Source of the DNA: Tropicimonas sp. IMCC34011
GTDB lineage: Bacteria; Pseudomonadota; Alphaproteobacteria; Rhodobacterales; Rhodobacteraceae
Direction of reading: 5' to 3'
Assembly (NCBI RefSeq): GCF_003390865.1
Contig: NZ_QMEJ01000005.1
Location: 372,001 to 436,000, forward strand
DNA: 64,000 bases
Shown: positions 47,004 through 55,468 of the stretch, in pieces
Numbering within the stretch: position 1 is the first letter of the stretch
How the letters are laid out: each line of letters opens with the position of its first letter
Position numbers and translations under genes: made by a program
The notes under the pieces: generated by a model
Databases searched by the model: none
The model's input: only the letters and a program-made list of their open reading frames with translations
Told to the model about the DNA's origin: nothing

Positions 47004-48287
47004 ATGGCCCTTTTCGGCAAGCTCAGGGAGCGGCTCTTCAAGACATCCTCGAAGCTCGGAGACGGGCTCGACGCGGTCGTGCGCGAGGGTGGGACGGAGG
47101 AGCCGGCCGAGGTCGCATCCCCTGAAACGCCCCGGCCCGAGCGTCCGCAGGAGCCGTCCCGCCCGGAACCGTCCCAGCCCGCTCCACCGGCCGCACCGCC
47201 TTCGGAAGTCCCGGCCTCTCCCGCGCCGCAGGAGATCCCGCAGAATCCTGGCGACGGGATCCGTCCCGCCACGCCCGCCGAAGTCCCTCCGGTCGGCTCC
47301 CCGCCGCCGACGCCGAGCCCGCTGACCGACACGCCGCCGCCCGGTTCCGATCAGCCCGGGCGCCAGCCCGAGACCCGCGCCGATGCCGCTCCCTCGGGCC
47401 TCATCGGTCGCCTCTTCGGCCGCGGCGCGCCGGCCGCCGCACCGGTCGTCCGGCGCACGCTCGACGACGAGATGCTGGAGGAGCTGGAAGAGGTCCTGAT
47501 CCAGTCCGACATGGGCGTCGAGACCTCGCTGCGCGTCACCGCCAACCTCGCCGAGGCCCATCTGGGGCGCCGCGTCTCCACAGCCGAGGTGAAGACGCTG
47601 CTGGCCGAGGAGATCGCCCGCATCATGGAGCCGGTCGCCCGCCCGCTGCCGCTCTACCCCTCTCGTCCGCAGGTCGTCCTGATCGTCGGCGTCAACGGGT
47701 CCGGCAAGACCACCACCATCGGCAAGCTCGCGAGCCAGTTCCGCGATGCCGGCAAGTCGGTCGTCATTGCCGCGGCCGACACCTTCCGCGCCGCTGCCGT
47801 CGAGCAGCTTCAGGTCTGGGGCGACCGCGCGGGCGTGCCTGTCCTCACCGCGCCGCAGGGCACCGACCCGGCCTCCCTCGTCTACGACGCCATGACGAAA
47901 GCGCAGGAGGACGGCGCGGACCTTCTGATGATCGATACGGCCGGACGCCTGCAGAACCGCGCGGACCTGATGGAGGAACTCGCCAAGATCGTCCGCGTGA
48001 TCCGCCGCAAGGATCCGGACGCGCCGCACAATACCGTCCTCGTGCTCGATGCCACGACCGGGCAGAACGCCCTGTCGCAGGTCAAGACGTTCAAGCAATT
48101 GTCGGACGTCTCCGGCCTCGTGATGACCAAGCTCGACGGCACCGCCCGGGGCGGCGTGCTCGTCGCGCTGGCGGACAGCTTCGGCCTTCCGATCCACGCG
48201 ATCGGCGTGGGGGAGAAGATCGACGACCTCGCGCCCTTCGATCCGGACGATTTCGCCCGCGCCCTGACCGGGGCCGACCCGGCCTGA
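47004..48287 (+). CDS. ftsY: Signal recognition particle receptor
   Basis: A 427-residue SRP-GTPase. A short amphipathic N-terminus (FGKLRERLFK) precedes a Pro-rich linker (about 40-130). The N domain starts near 150, and the G domain contains GVNGSGKTT (229-237), DTFRAAAVEQL, IDTAGRLQN and TKLDGTARGG. It docks ribosome-SRP complexes at the inner membrane. The usual acidic A domain is replaced by the proline-rich stretch. ATG 47004 has AAGGAG at 8 bases. The downstream transporter gene starts 28 bases after its stop. Confidence 0.96.
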   Translation: MALFGKLRERLFKTSSKLGDGLDAVVREGGTEEPAEVASPETPRPERPQEPSRPEPSQPAPPAAPPSEVPASPAPQEIPQNPGDGIRPATPAEVPPVGSPPPTPSPLTDTPPPGSDQPGRQPETRADAAPSGLIGRLFGRGAPAAAPVVRRTLDDEMLEELEEVLIQSDMGVETSLRVTANLAEAHLGRRVSTAEVKTLLAEEIARIMEPVARPLPLYPSRPQVVLIVGVNGSGKTTTIGKLASQFRDAGKSVVIAAADTFRAAAVEQLQVWGDRAGVPVLTAPQGTDPASLVYDAMTKAQEDGADLLMIDTAGRLQNRADLMEELAKIVRVIRRKDPDAPHNTVLVLDATTGQNALSQVKTFKQLSDVSGLVMTKLDGTARGGVLVALADSFGLPIHAIGVGEKIDDLAPFDPDDFARALTGADPA

Positions 48288-48315
48288 CGGGCCGCTCAAG
48301 GAACAGGGCGCTACG

Positions 48316-49218
48316 ATGGCCGACTGGCTGACCTCCCTCCAGGGCACGGATGCCGGCCATGTCGCGGCGCTCTGGTTCGCCCTCGCAGCAGCGATCCTTC
48401 ATGCGATCTTCGGTGCGCTCCAGAAGGGCCGCTTCGATCCGTGGACGTCCCGCGGTGCCATCGACGCCTGGCTCGTCCTGCTGTCCCTGCCCGTCGCGCT
48501 CTTCCTCGTGCCCTGGCCCGAGGGCGATCTCTGGTGGCTCCTCGCGGGATCCTTCGTCATTCATCTGGTGTACAAGGTCGGCGTCGCACTCGCCTTCTCC
48601 CGTGGCGCGTTCACCGTGGTCTATCCGGTCGTCCGGGGGACGGGTCCGCTCTTCACCGTCGTCGGCGCGTGGCTGATCTTCGGCGAGACCTTAGCGCCCG
48701 GCCAGTGGGTCGGCGTCCTCATCCTCCTCTGCGGCATCTTCGGTCTCGCTTTCTACAATCTGCGCACGGTGACGCTGGCCCGCGAGACGCTGGTCGCCGC
48801 GCTCCTTCTGGCCGTCGCGACGGGGGCGCTCGTCGCCATCTACACGACGTGGGACGCATTCGGCATGCGCGCCGCACCCAATCCGATGACCTATCTGGCG
48901 TGGTTCTTCCTGATCTCCTCGCTCGACTTTCCGGTCATCGCCCTGATCCGCCATCGCCGCCTCGCAAAGCCGCCGCCGCTGGACGGTCTCGTCCTTCGCG
49001 GCCTTATCGGGGCCGTGGTCGCCTGGGGCTCTTTCGGTTCGGTGATGATCGCGACATGGCTCGACAAGGTGGGGGAGGCTGCCGTGCTGCGCGAGACCTC
49101 CACCGTCTTCGCCGCCGCCATCGGCTACCTCTTTCTGGGCGAGACGGTGGGCCCGAGGCGCCTTTTCCTCATGTCGCTGATCGCAGCCGGCGCAGTGGTG
49201 GTCGAGATCTACGGCTAG
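48316..49218 (+). CDS. DMT-superfamily (EamA) membrane transporter
   Basis: A 300-residue protein with about ten hydrophobic helices and the two-fold EamA arrangement. YPVVRGTGPLFTVVGAWLIFGE is in the first half and VLRETSTVFAAAIGYLFLGETV in the second. DMT exporters move small metabolites such as amino acids or nucleobases. The substrate is unknown. It probably follows ftsY in the same transcript and is followed by yciB after 156 bases. Confidence 0.87.
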   Translation: MADWLTSLQGTDAGHVAALWFALAAAILHAIFGALQKGRFDPWTSRGAIDAWLVLLSLPVALFLVPWPEGDLWWLLAGSFVIHLVYKVGVALAFSRGAFTVVYPVVRGTGPLFTVVGAWLIFGETLAPGQWVGVLILLCGIFGLAFYNLRTVTLARETLVAALLLAVATGALVAIYTTWDAFGMRAAPNPMTYLAWFFLISSLDFPVIALIRHRRLAKPPPLDGLVLRGLIGAVVAWGSFGSVMIATWLDKVGEAAVLRETSTVFAAAIGYLFLGETVGPRRLFLMSLIAAGAVVVEIYG

Positions 49219-49374
49219 GCTGCTCTCCTATCCGTCGTGGCATGGCTTCGGTGGAGGTCCCGGCAACGGCCGGGTCGAGGACGCCTCCAGGGGGGATCCG
49301 CGACAGCGCAAACGGTTGACAACAGGGCCCCCTGTGGTGTCCTCCCGGACATCCCGAGAAAGGCGAGACGGACA

Positions 49375-49974
49375 ATGGCGGCACGGAAGATCAATCCCTG
49401 GCTCAAGCAGGCGCTCGAGCTTGGACCACCGCTGCTCTTCTTCGTCGGCTATCTGCGGATCAAGGACGACAGCTTCCTCGTCGGCGGCACCGAATATGAC
49501 GGCTTCATCGTCGCCGCCGCGCTTTTCGTTCCGCTGCTGCTTCTGTCCATGGCGATCCTCTGGAAGCTGACGGGCAAGCTGTCCCGGCTTCAGGCTGTCA
49601 CCGCGCTCCTCGTCGTGATCTTCGGCGGGCTGACGGTGTGGTTCAACGACGAGACGTTCTTCAAGATGAAGACGACCATCGTCTACGGTCTCTTCGCCGC
49701 GCTTCTGGGGATCGGCCTTCTGCGCGGTCAGTCCTGGCTGGCCTGGGTGCTGGACGAATTCATGCCCATGGCGGAGGAGGGCTGGATGAAGCTGACCCGC
49801 CGCCTCGCGCTGGCCTTCGCCGTCCTTGCCATCGCCAACGAGGTGGTCTGGCGGACCATGTCCACCGAGACTTGGGTGAAGATCGAGACCTTCGCCTTTC
49901 CCGTCGCGCTGATCCTGTTCCTCTGGACCCAGATCATGCTGCTCCAGCGCTACCTGGAAGAGCCGGAGGGGTAG
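49375..49974 (+). CDS. yciB: Inner-membrane septation protein YciB/IspZ
   Basis: A 199-residue membrane protein with five or six helices and the family motifs: LGPPLLFFVGY near the start, then FNDETFFKMKTTIVYGLFAALL and NEVVWRTMSTETWVKIETF. YciB affects envelope integrity and septation. ATG 49375 starts the conserved part; a frame open from 49237 is rejected. Confidence 0.93.
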   Translation: MAARKINPWLKQALELGPPLLFFVGYLRIKDDSFLVGGTEYDGFIVAAALFVPLLLLSMAILWKLTGKLSRLQAVTALLVVIFGGLTVWFNDETFFKMKTTIVYGLFAALLGIGLLRGQSWLAWVLDEFMPMAEEGWMKLTRRLALAFAVLAIANEVVWRTMSTETWVKIETFAFPVALILFLWTQIMLLQRYLEEPEG

Positions 49975-50023
49975 CGGGCCTTCTGCGCCGGGCGGGATGA
50001 GCCGCGGGGCTTCCGAGCCTTCG

Positions 50024-51334
50024 TCAGTGCATGATGGCCTCTTCCTTGACGAACATGTTGGCCCACGCCCGGTCGATCAGCTCCGGAGACATCTGGTAGG
50101 GAATGCCCTCGAAATCGCAGATCGCCATCATCTGGTCGATCAGGAAGACCGGCTGGTAATTGGCGTAGACGTTGTCGATTGAGGGGTATTTCGACTTCAG
50201 CAGATGGACGAGGGCGGCCTGGTCGAGGGGCATGCCCTTCTTCCTCGCCACCAGTGCGAAGATCTTGAGGAAGTCCTCCTGCCCCGGACCGTCGATCTTG
50301 ATCTTGAAGAAGATCCGCCGGAGCGCCGCCTTGTCGAAGATTTCGTTCGGGTGGAAGTTGGTCGAGAAGATGACGAGCGTGTCGAACGGCACCTCGAATT
50401 TCTCCCCCGATTGCAGGGCGAGGATGTCCCGCCCTTCCTCGAGCGGCACGATCCAGCGGTTCACCAGCGCCTGTGGCGGCTCCGCCTGCCGGCCGAGGTC
50501 GTCGACGATGAAGATCCCGCCGGTGGACTTGAGTTGCAGGGGGGCCTGGTAGGTCCGCGCCGTGGGGTTGTAGACGAGATCGAGCATGTCGAGGGACAAC
50601 TCGCCGCCGGTGATCACGGTCGGCCGTTCGCAGCGCACGTAGCGCGAATCGAAGCGGGTCCCGCTGCGGCGAAGCTGGGTCGGATCGTCCTCCTGCGTCT
50701 CCGCGGCGGAGTGCACGATGGGATCGTAGACGGTGATGACCTGACCGGCATACTCGATGGCGCGGGGAACGTAGATCCTGTCCCCCATCGCATCGCGGAT
50801 CCCGTTGGAGATGGAGGACTTCCCGTTTCCGGGCGGCCCGTACATCAGGATGGAGCGGCCCGAGGTCACGGCGGGGCCGAGCTGATCGAGGAGCGTCGGC
50901 GGCAGGATGAGATGACCCATCGCCCGGGTCAGCTCGGCCCGCCTGATGCGCACGTTGCGGATGGACTGGCGCTCGACCTGCTCGCGATAGACGTCCAGCG
51001 GGACGGGCATGGCGCCGAAATATTCGGATTGCGCAAGGGCGTCGAGCGCGCGGGACTTGCCGGCATCGGTCAACTGGTAGCCCATCTCTCCGCCCGAATT
51101 GGCATGGAGCGTCCCGGTCGCCTCGATCAGCTTCTGCGAGCGGACGAGATCGACGAGCTCCTGCGTGACCGGCACAGGCAGGCAGATCGCGCGGGCGATG
51201 TCGCTGACGAGATCCGCATTTTTGCGGAACATCGTCTTGAGCAGGATCTCCCGCATCATCACCGGCGGTAATTGCATGTCGTCCAGCCGGCGGGGTGCCG
51301 GCGGCGCGATCACGTTGCCGATCTCCATGTTCAT
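50024..51334 (-). CDS. AAA+ ATPase at the end of the Tad pilus cluster
   Basis: A 436-residue ATPase. An N-terminal winged-helix-like region (about 20-115) precedes the AAA domain with Walker A GPPGNGKS (166-173), Walker B IFIVDDLG, sensor 1 IFSTN (in LVIFSTNFHP) and a C-terminal lid. It is not a CpaF or CpaE homologue. It follows cpaA by 116 bases on the same strand, so a role in pilus assembly or its control is inferred from context only. An earlier frame (from 51473) is not needed: ATG 51334 begins the coherent protein. Confidence 0.82.
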   Translation of the reverse strand: MNMEIGNVIAPPAPRRLDDMQLPPVMMREILLKTMFRKNADLVSDIARAICLPVPVTQELVDLVRSQKLIEATGTLHANSGGEMGYQLTDAGKSRALDALAQSEYFGAMPVPLDVYREQVERQSIRNVRIRRAELTRAMGHLILPPTLLDQLGPAVTSGRSILMYGPPGNGKSSISNGIRDAMGDRIYVPRAIEYAGQVITVYDPIVHSAAETQEDDPTQLRRSGTRFDSRYVRCERPTVITGGELSLDMLDLVYNPTARTYQAPLQLKSTGGIFIVDDLGRQAEPPQALVNRWIVPLEEGRDILALQSGEKFEVPFDTLVIFSTNFHPNEIFDKAALRRIFFKIKIDGPGQEDFLKIFALVARKKGMPLDQAALVHLLKSKYPSIDNVYANYQPVFLIDQMMAICDFEGIPYQMSPELIDRAWANMFVKEEAIMH

Positions 51335-51450
51335 CGAAACTGGGCCCCATCGCTTGGCGCCCCGCCGGTCGCGGGGCCGATCGGCCCAATCCTTGGCCCC
51401 GATTTATGGCCGAATGATGGACCTTCCGCGCCGCTTCTCCGGCCGGCGCC

Positions 51451-51948
51451 TCAAACGCCCCAGGCCGCGGCAAACCCGAGGTAAAGCGCGAGCGCGGGAC
51501 CGAGGGCGAGCCCCATCGGAAAGTCCTTTCGCGTCAGGCTTTCCCAGCCCGGCAAGGCGCGGCGGACCGCACCGATCGAGCGAAGCCCGCGGTGGAGGGC
51601 GAAGACGACGATGAGGACGAGCGCCAGGAGCTGGATGAAGGCGAAGAGGTCCGCCAGCGCGACGAACGGCGCCATGGCGGCAGCAAACTTGGCATCGCCC
51701 GCGCCGACAAGCCTGACGAGGTTCAGCAGGAACCCGAGCACGATGACCACGGCGACATGGAGGCATCGCCCGGCATAATCCCCAAAATCGAGCACGAACG
51801 GCCCCAGAACGGCAAAGACCGCGAGGGCGGCCAGCACGGCGCGATTCGGGATCTTCATGCGCCGCAGGTCGCTCAGCGCCACCCAGATGCAGATCGGCAG
51901 CATCGGGATCAGGAAGACGATCGCGGCCTCGGCCGGCGTCGCGAGCAC
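51451..51948 (-). CDS. cpaA: Prepilin peptidase CpaA/TadV
   Basis: A 165-residue aspartic membrane peptidase, the minimal type IV prepilin peptidase without the methylase domain. Catalytic Asp27 is in LSDLRRMKIPN and Asp85 in GAGDAKF, and the last conserved helix is FPMGLALGP. It cleaves the leaders of the Flp pilins encoded upstream in the cluster. The start is GTG 51948 with GGAG at 8 bases. It is 4 bases behind the TPR lipoprotein gene. Confidence 0.92.
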   Translation of the reverse strand: MLATPAEAAIVFLIPMLPICIWVALSDLRRMKIPNRAVLAALAVFAVLGPFVLDFGDYAGRCLHVAVVIVLGFLLNLVRLVGAGDAKFAAAMAPFVALADLFAFIQLLALVLIVVFALHRGLRSIGAVRRALPGWESLTRKDFPMGLALGPALALYLGFAAAWGV

Positions 51949-51952
51949 CGGT

Positions 51953-52804
51953 TCAGCTCCGCGCGCCCTCGAGCGCCGTCAGCGCCCGCGCGGCATCCTC
52001 GAAATGCTGCGGATGGGTGTCGATGGCGTCGCGAAGGAGGGATTTGCCGATCTCCACATCACCCTGCTTGATCGCCGTCAGCGCCATCGTGTGCAGAAGC
52101 TGTGCCCGCTCGGTCTGGTTCACATCGACGATGGGGAGCTGGTAGCGGCGCTGGGCCCCGCGGGCGAGGACGAGATTGTTCTTGGCGGTGAAGAGACCGG
52201 GATCGTACTTGATCGCCTCGCCGAACAGGCGTTCGGCCTCGAGATACTCGCCCCGCGAGAGTTTCGAATAGCCCCAGTTGTTGAGAACGCCGGACGGCCG
52301 CGTGGTCAGTCCGACGGCGGTTTCGTAGAAGCTGTCCGCCTTTGCCCATTCCTTGTTGCCGTCGGCGATCATCGCCTCGAGCTTGTAGCGCGTGTAGGTC
52401 TCGTGGGTGGGGGGCACGGCATCGAGGACCGCCTCCGCCTTGTCCCATTGGCCCGCGCGGATGAGCGCATCGGCGTAGGAGACCTGGTCCCCGGCGGACG
52501 CGCCGGCCATGGTCGTCACCCTGGACCACGCGCCCGCGGCTTCGACGTTCAGGTTCGCCTTTACCAGCGCCTTGCCGAGATTGCGCTGCAGATCGATCCG
52601 TTCCGGCTTCTCGGCCGTTGCGCGCTTGAAGTAGGCGACAGCCTCTGCGGGATCGGCCACCGACAGCATGATGTCGGAGAGGTTGTTCTCGTCGATGGCG
52701 TTGACGCTCTGGACCGCTCGGTCCACGTCGCTGCCCTTCTCGCCGCAGGCACCCAGAAGGGCCGCCCCGCCGAAGGCCAGGATCGCAAGGATCGGGTGGC
52801 GCAT
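51953..52804 (-). CDS. tadD: TPR lipoprotein, TadD-like
   Basis: A 283-residue lipoprotein with lipobox LLGAC (Cys20) and several tetratricopeptide units (for example AVAYFKRATAEKPERIDLQ, then ADALIRAGQWDKAEAVLDAV and AERLFGEAIKYDPGLF). TadD is the pilotin-like lipoprotein needed for secretin assembly in Tad systems. Because another TPR lipoprotein gene precedes it, either could be the true TadD. AAGGA lies 8 bases before ATG 52804. Confidence 0.85.
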   Translation of the reverse strand: MRHPILAILAFGGAALLGACGEKGSDVDRAVQSVNAIDENNLSDIMLSVADPAEAVAYFKRATAEKPERIDLQRNLGKALVKANLNVEAAGAWSRVTTMAGASAGDQVSYADALIRAGQWDKAEAVLDAVPPTHETYTRYKLEAMIADGNKEWAKADSFYETAVGLTTRPSGVLNNWGYSKLSRGEYLEAERLFGEAIKYDPGLFTAKNNLVLARGAQRRYQLPIVDVNQTERAQLLHTMALTAIKQGDVEIGKSLLRDAIDTHPQHFEDAARALTALEGARS

Positions 52805-52832
52805 GAACTGCGTCCTTTTTGCTCGCTCTGCC

Positions 52833-53405
52833 TCAGGGCGTCGCCAGGATGCGGTATTGTCCGCTCCCCCGGCGCACCAGGTCGTAATTCTCGTTTTCCT
52901 CAGCGTAGGCAGGATTCTCCAGCAGGGCGAGTGCGCGGCGGAGATTTTCGCGGATCTGGGCAGATTGGCCACTGTCGAGGGCAAAGGCGGTGCGGAAGGT
53001 GCGCGCGGCCTCGCCGGTCTCGCCCTGTTCCATGAGCACGACGCCGAGGTTGTTCCATGCCGGCGGGAAGGTCTCGTCCTCCTCGATGGCACGCCGCAGA
53101 AGGCGCTCCGCCTGTCCGAGGCGCCCCAGCTTGAGATTGGCCGAACCGATGGCCGAGAGCGTGTCCACGTTGAGCCCCTGCTCGGCGGCGGCGCGGTAAT
53201 AGGCCTTGAGCGCCAACTCGAAATACCCCGCCGCCATCAGCCTGTGCCCGACGACGAGCCCGTCCACGGCGTCCTGAACCTCGGGCGTGCCCTCCGGGGC
53301 GGCCGGCCCCTCGATCTCGGAGCCGAGGCGCATGTCCTCCTGCCCCCGCCCGCAGGAGAGGAGCACGAAGGCGAGGAGGAAAAGAGAAAGCTGGCGGCGC
53401 ATCAT
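52833..53405 (-). CDS. Second TPR lipoprotein of the Tad cluster
   Basis: A 190-residue lipoprotein with lipobox LLSC (Cys about 18). TPR units around FELALKAYYRAAAEQGLNVD, LGRLGQAERLLRRAIEEDE and WNNLGVVLMEQGETGEAART follow. Several in-frame ATG codons are available (53417, 53405, 53402). The one nearest the signal peptide with AGGG upstream is preferred, without certainty. It is TadD-like and presumably acts with the neighbouring lipoprotein in pilus secretin assembly. Confidence 0.82.
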   Translation of the reverse strand: MMRRQLSLFLLAFVLLSCGRGQEDMRLGSEIEGPAAPEGTPEVQDAVDGLVVGHRLMAAGYFELALKAYYRAAAEQGLNVDTLSAIGSANLKLGRLGQAERLLRRAIEEDETFPPAWNNLGVVLMEQGETGEAARTFRTAFALDSGQSAQIRENLRRALALLENPAYAEENENYDLVRRGSGQYRILATP

Positions 53406-53477
53406 CGCCCTGACCATCGCCTCAAGCGGGCGGAACGCCAAGCCCACGTTCTCGCGAGAGGGCCCCGGGCCGGGGAC

Positions 53478-54479
53478 TCAGCCGTTCAGGATCATCATGA
53501 CGTAGATGTCGTAGATGGACGGGCCGATCAGGATGATGAGAAGCGGCGGCACGGTGAACATCATCGTGCCCAGCGTCAGCTTGGTGGGCAGGACGTTTGC
53601 CTTTTCCTCGGCCCGCATCACGCGCTTGTCCCGCATCTCGGCGGCGAAGATCCGCAGCGCTTCGGCGATGGACGTGCCGAAGGAGGCGGACTGGATCAGC
53701 ACGGTGATGAAGGAGGAGACGTCCGGCACACCGCAGCGGGCGGACATGTCCTTCAGGACCGAGACCTTGTCCTTGCCGGCCTTCATCTCGTGGCTGACGA
53801 TCTCGAACTCCTCGGAGAGGGCAGGGTAGCCCGCGCGGGTTTCCTTGCTGACGCGGATGATCGCCTGTTCGAGCGACTGCCCCGCTTCGACGCACACCAG
53901 CATCATGTCGAGCGAATCCGGAAACCCCTCAACGATTTCCTGCTGCCGGGACTGGAGGCGGCGCTGCACCCAGTACTTAGGGAGGTAGTAGCCGATGGCG
54001 CCCGGGATCAGGACGTAGAGGATCATCGACTGCATCGAGGCGTCGCCATTGGCCGATTTCAGCACGGCGGCGAGACAGCCGAGCAGGAGGAACCCGAGGC
54101 CGAGGATCAACTGCGCGGCGTGGAACGCGCGCACCGCGGCCTTCGAACGATAGCCCGCGCGCATCATGGTCAGACGTGCGGAGGACATCTCTTCAGCGTC
54201 CTGCGGCTCGAGGAAGGTGGCGTACTTGTCGAGCTTCTCGGTGGCGCGGCTGCGCTCCTGCCTCAGAGCCTTGCCACCCTTCGGCGCGTCCTTGTCCGGC
54301 GCAGTCCTGCGAGTGCGGGTTTCCTCCTTCAGCCGGTCGAGCGGATCCTGCTTGCGGGCGAGGAAGACGGGGAGCGACAACGCGATGAGCAGCACGCCGA
54401 GAAGACCGATGGCGTAGAGCGGCCCGAGAACGCCGAAGCGATCCACGAGGGCGTCGTTGATGGTATCGAGAAAGTCCAT
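53478..54479 (-). CDS. tadC: Tad pilus inner-membrane protein TadC
   Basis: A 333-residue GspF-domain membrane protein. It has a start helix (LYAIGLLGVLLIALSLPVFL), a charged linker, two mid helices and the T2SF domain (MLVCVEAGQSLEQAIIRVSKE, then TVLIQSASFGTSIAEALRIF). The final helix is FTVPPLLIILIGPSIYDIY. With TadB it forms the platform on which the CpaF ATPase works. It lies 8 bases behind tadB. Confidence 0.93.
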   Translation of the reverse strand: MDFLDTINDALVDRFGVLGPLYAIGLLGVLLIALSLPVFLARKQDPLDRLKEETRTRRTAPDKDAPKGGKALRQERSRATEKLDKYATFLEPQDAEEMSSARLTMMRAGYRSKAAVRAFHAAQLILGLGFLLLGCLAAVLKSANGDASMQSMILYVLIPGAIGYYLPKYWVQRRLQSRQQEIVEGFPDSLDMMLVCVEAGQSLEQAIIRVSKETRAGYPALSEEFEIVSHEMKAGKDKVSVLKDMSARCGVPDVSSFITVLIQSASFGTSIAEALRIFAAEMRDKRVMRAEEKANVLPTKLTLGTMMFTVPPLLIILIGPSIYDIYVMMILNG

Positions 54480-54487
54480 GAGCGCCC

Positions 54488-55456
54488 TCAGACCTTGATG
54501 TTGACCATGATCTTCATGAAGATCACGTTGACCACGAGGAACGCGCCGACGACCAGGCAGGCCGGGATGAACAGCGAGGTTTCCTTGACCGCGTCATAGT
54601 AGGTCGGCTGAAGCACGTTGATGGCGATCAGCGCGAGGACAGGGAAGACCGAGAGGAACATTCCCGACCACTTCGCCTCCGCCGTGATCGCCTTCACCCT
54701 GCGGAAGAGCTTGAAGCGCGAGCGGATCACCTTCGCGAGCCCGTCGAGGATCTCCGCGAGGTTGCCCCCCGATTGCTGCTGGATCGTCACCGCAACGGCG
54801 AGGAACCGGAGATCCTGCATGTCCATCCGTTCGGCGAAGGCTTTCAGGGCTTCCGACATGTCCCGTCCGTAGGCGGCCTCGTCAGCGATCACGCCGAACT
54901 CGGAGCCGAGCGGATCGGCGACTTCCCTCGCGACGATGCCGATGGCGGAGGAGAAGGGGTGACCGACGCGCAGCGAGCGCACCATCAGCTCGACCGCGTC
55001 CGGAAGCTGCTCCTCGATGAGGCCGAGGCGCTTCTTCGCCTTGTTGTTCACCCAGGTGTAGACCCCGCCTACCCCCATCGCGATCGCGACAACGATGCGC
55101 ACGGCGAGCCCCGCCTCGGTGGCGACGCTCAGGCCGACGAAGGCCATCGCGCTCAGAAGCGCCATCACCGCGATGAGCTGGATCGGCGTGAAGGCGATGT
55201 TGGCCTTCTGCGCCTTGTCCGCCAGAATCGCGTAGAGTGGGATGCCCCTCGCGTTCATGTGCTGGCTCATCTCCTTGCGGAGCTGTTCGAGCACCTCTTC
55301 GCGGCGTCCGCCCTTCTCCAGCAGGTCGAGCCTGCGGTTCACCCGGCTGTTGAGGCTGATCGACTTGCCGAAGACGGTGAGATAGATGCCCTCCACCATC
55401 GCCAGCACGGCGATGAAGATGAGCCCGTAGATCAGCGGTTCTGCCGAGATGGTCAT
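54488..55456 (-). CDS. tadB: Tad pilus inner-membrane protein TadB
   Basis: A 322-residue GspF-domain protein. An N-terminal helix, LDLLEKGGRREEVLEQLRKE and central helices precede the T2SF domain (ELMVRSLRVGHPFSSAIGIV, then AVTIQQQSGGNLAEILDGLA). A last helix pair follows. It is the partner of TadC. The start is 12 bases behind the cpaF stop. Confidence 0.93.
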   Translation of the reverse strand: MTISAEPLIYGLIFIAVLAMVEGIYLTVFGKSISLNSRVNRRLDLLEKGGRREEVLEQLRKEMSQHMNARGIPLYAILADKAQKANIAFTPIQLIAVMALLSAMAFVGLSVATEAGLAVRIVVAIAMGVGGVYTWVNNKAKKRLGLIEEQLPDAVELMVRSLRVGHPFSSAIGIVAREVADPLGSEFGVIADEAAYGRDMSEALKAFAERMDMQDLRFLAVAVTIQQQSGGNLAEILDGLAKVIRSRFKLFRRVKAITAEAKWSGMFLSVFPVLALIAINVLQPTYYDAVKETSLFIPACLVVGAFLVVNVIFMKIMVNIKV

Positions 55457-55468
55457 TATGCGCCCGTT

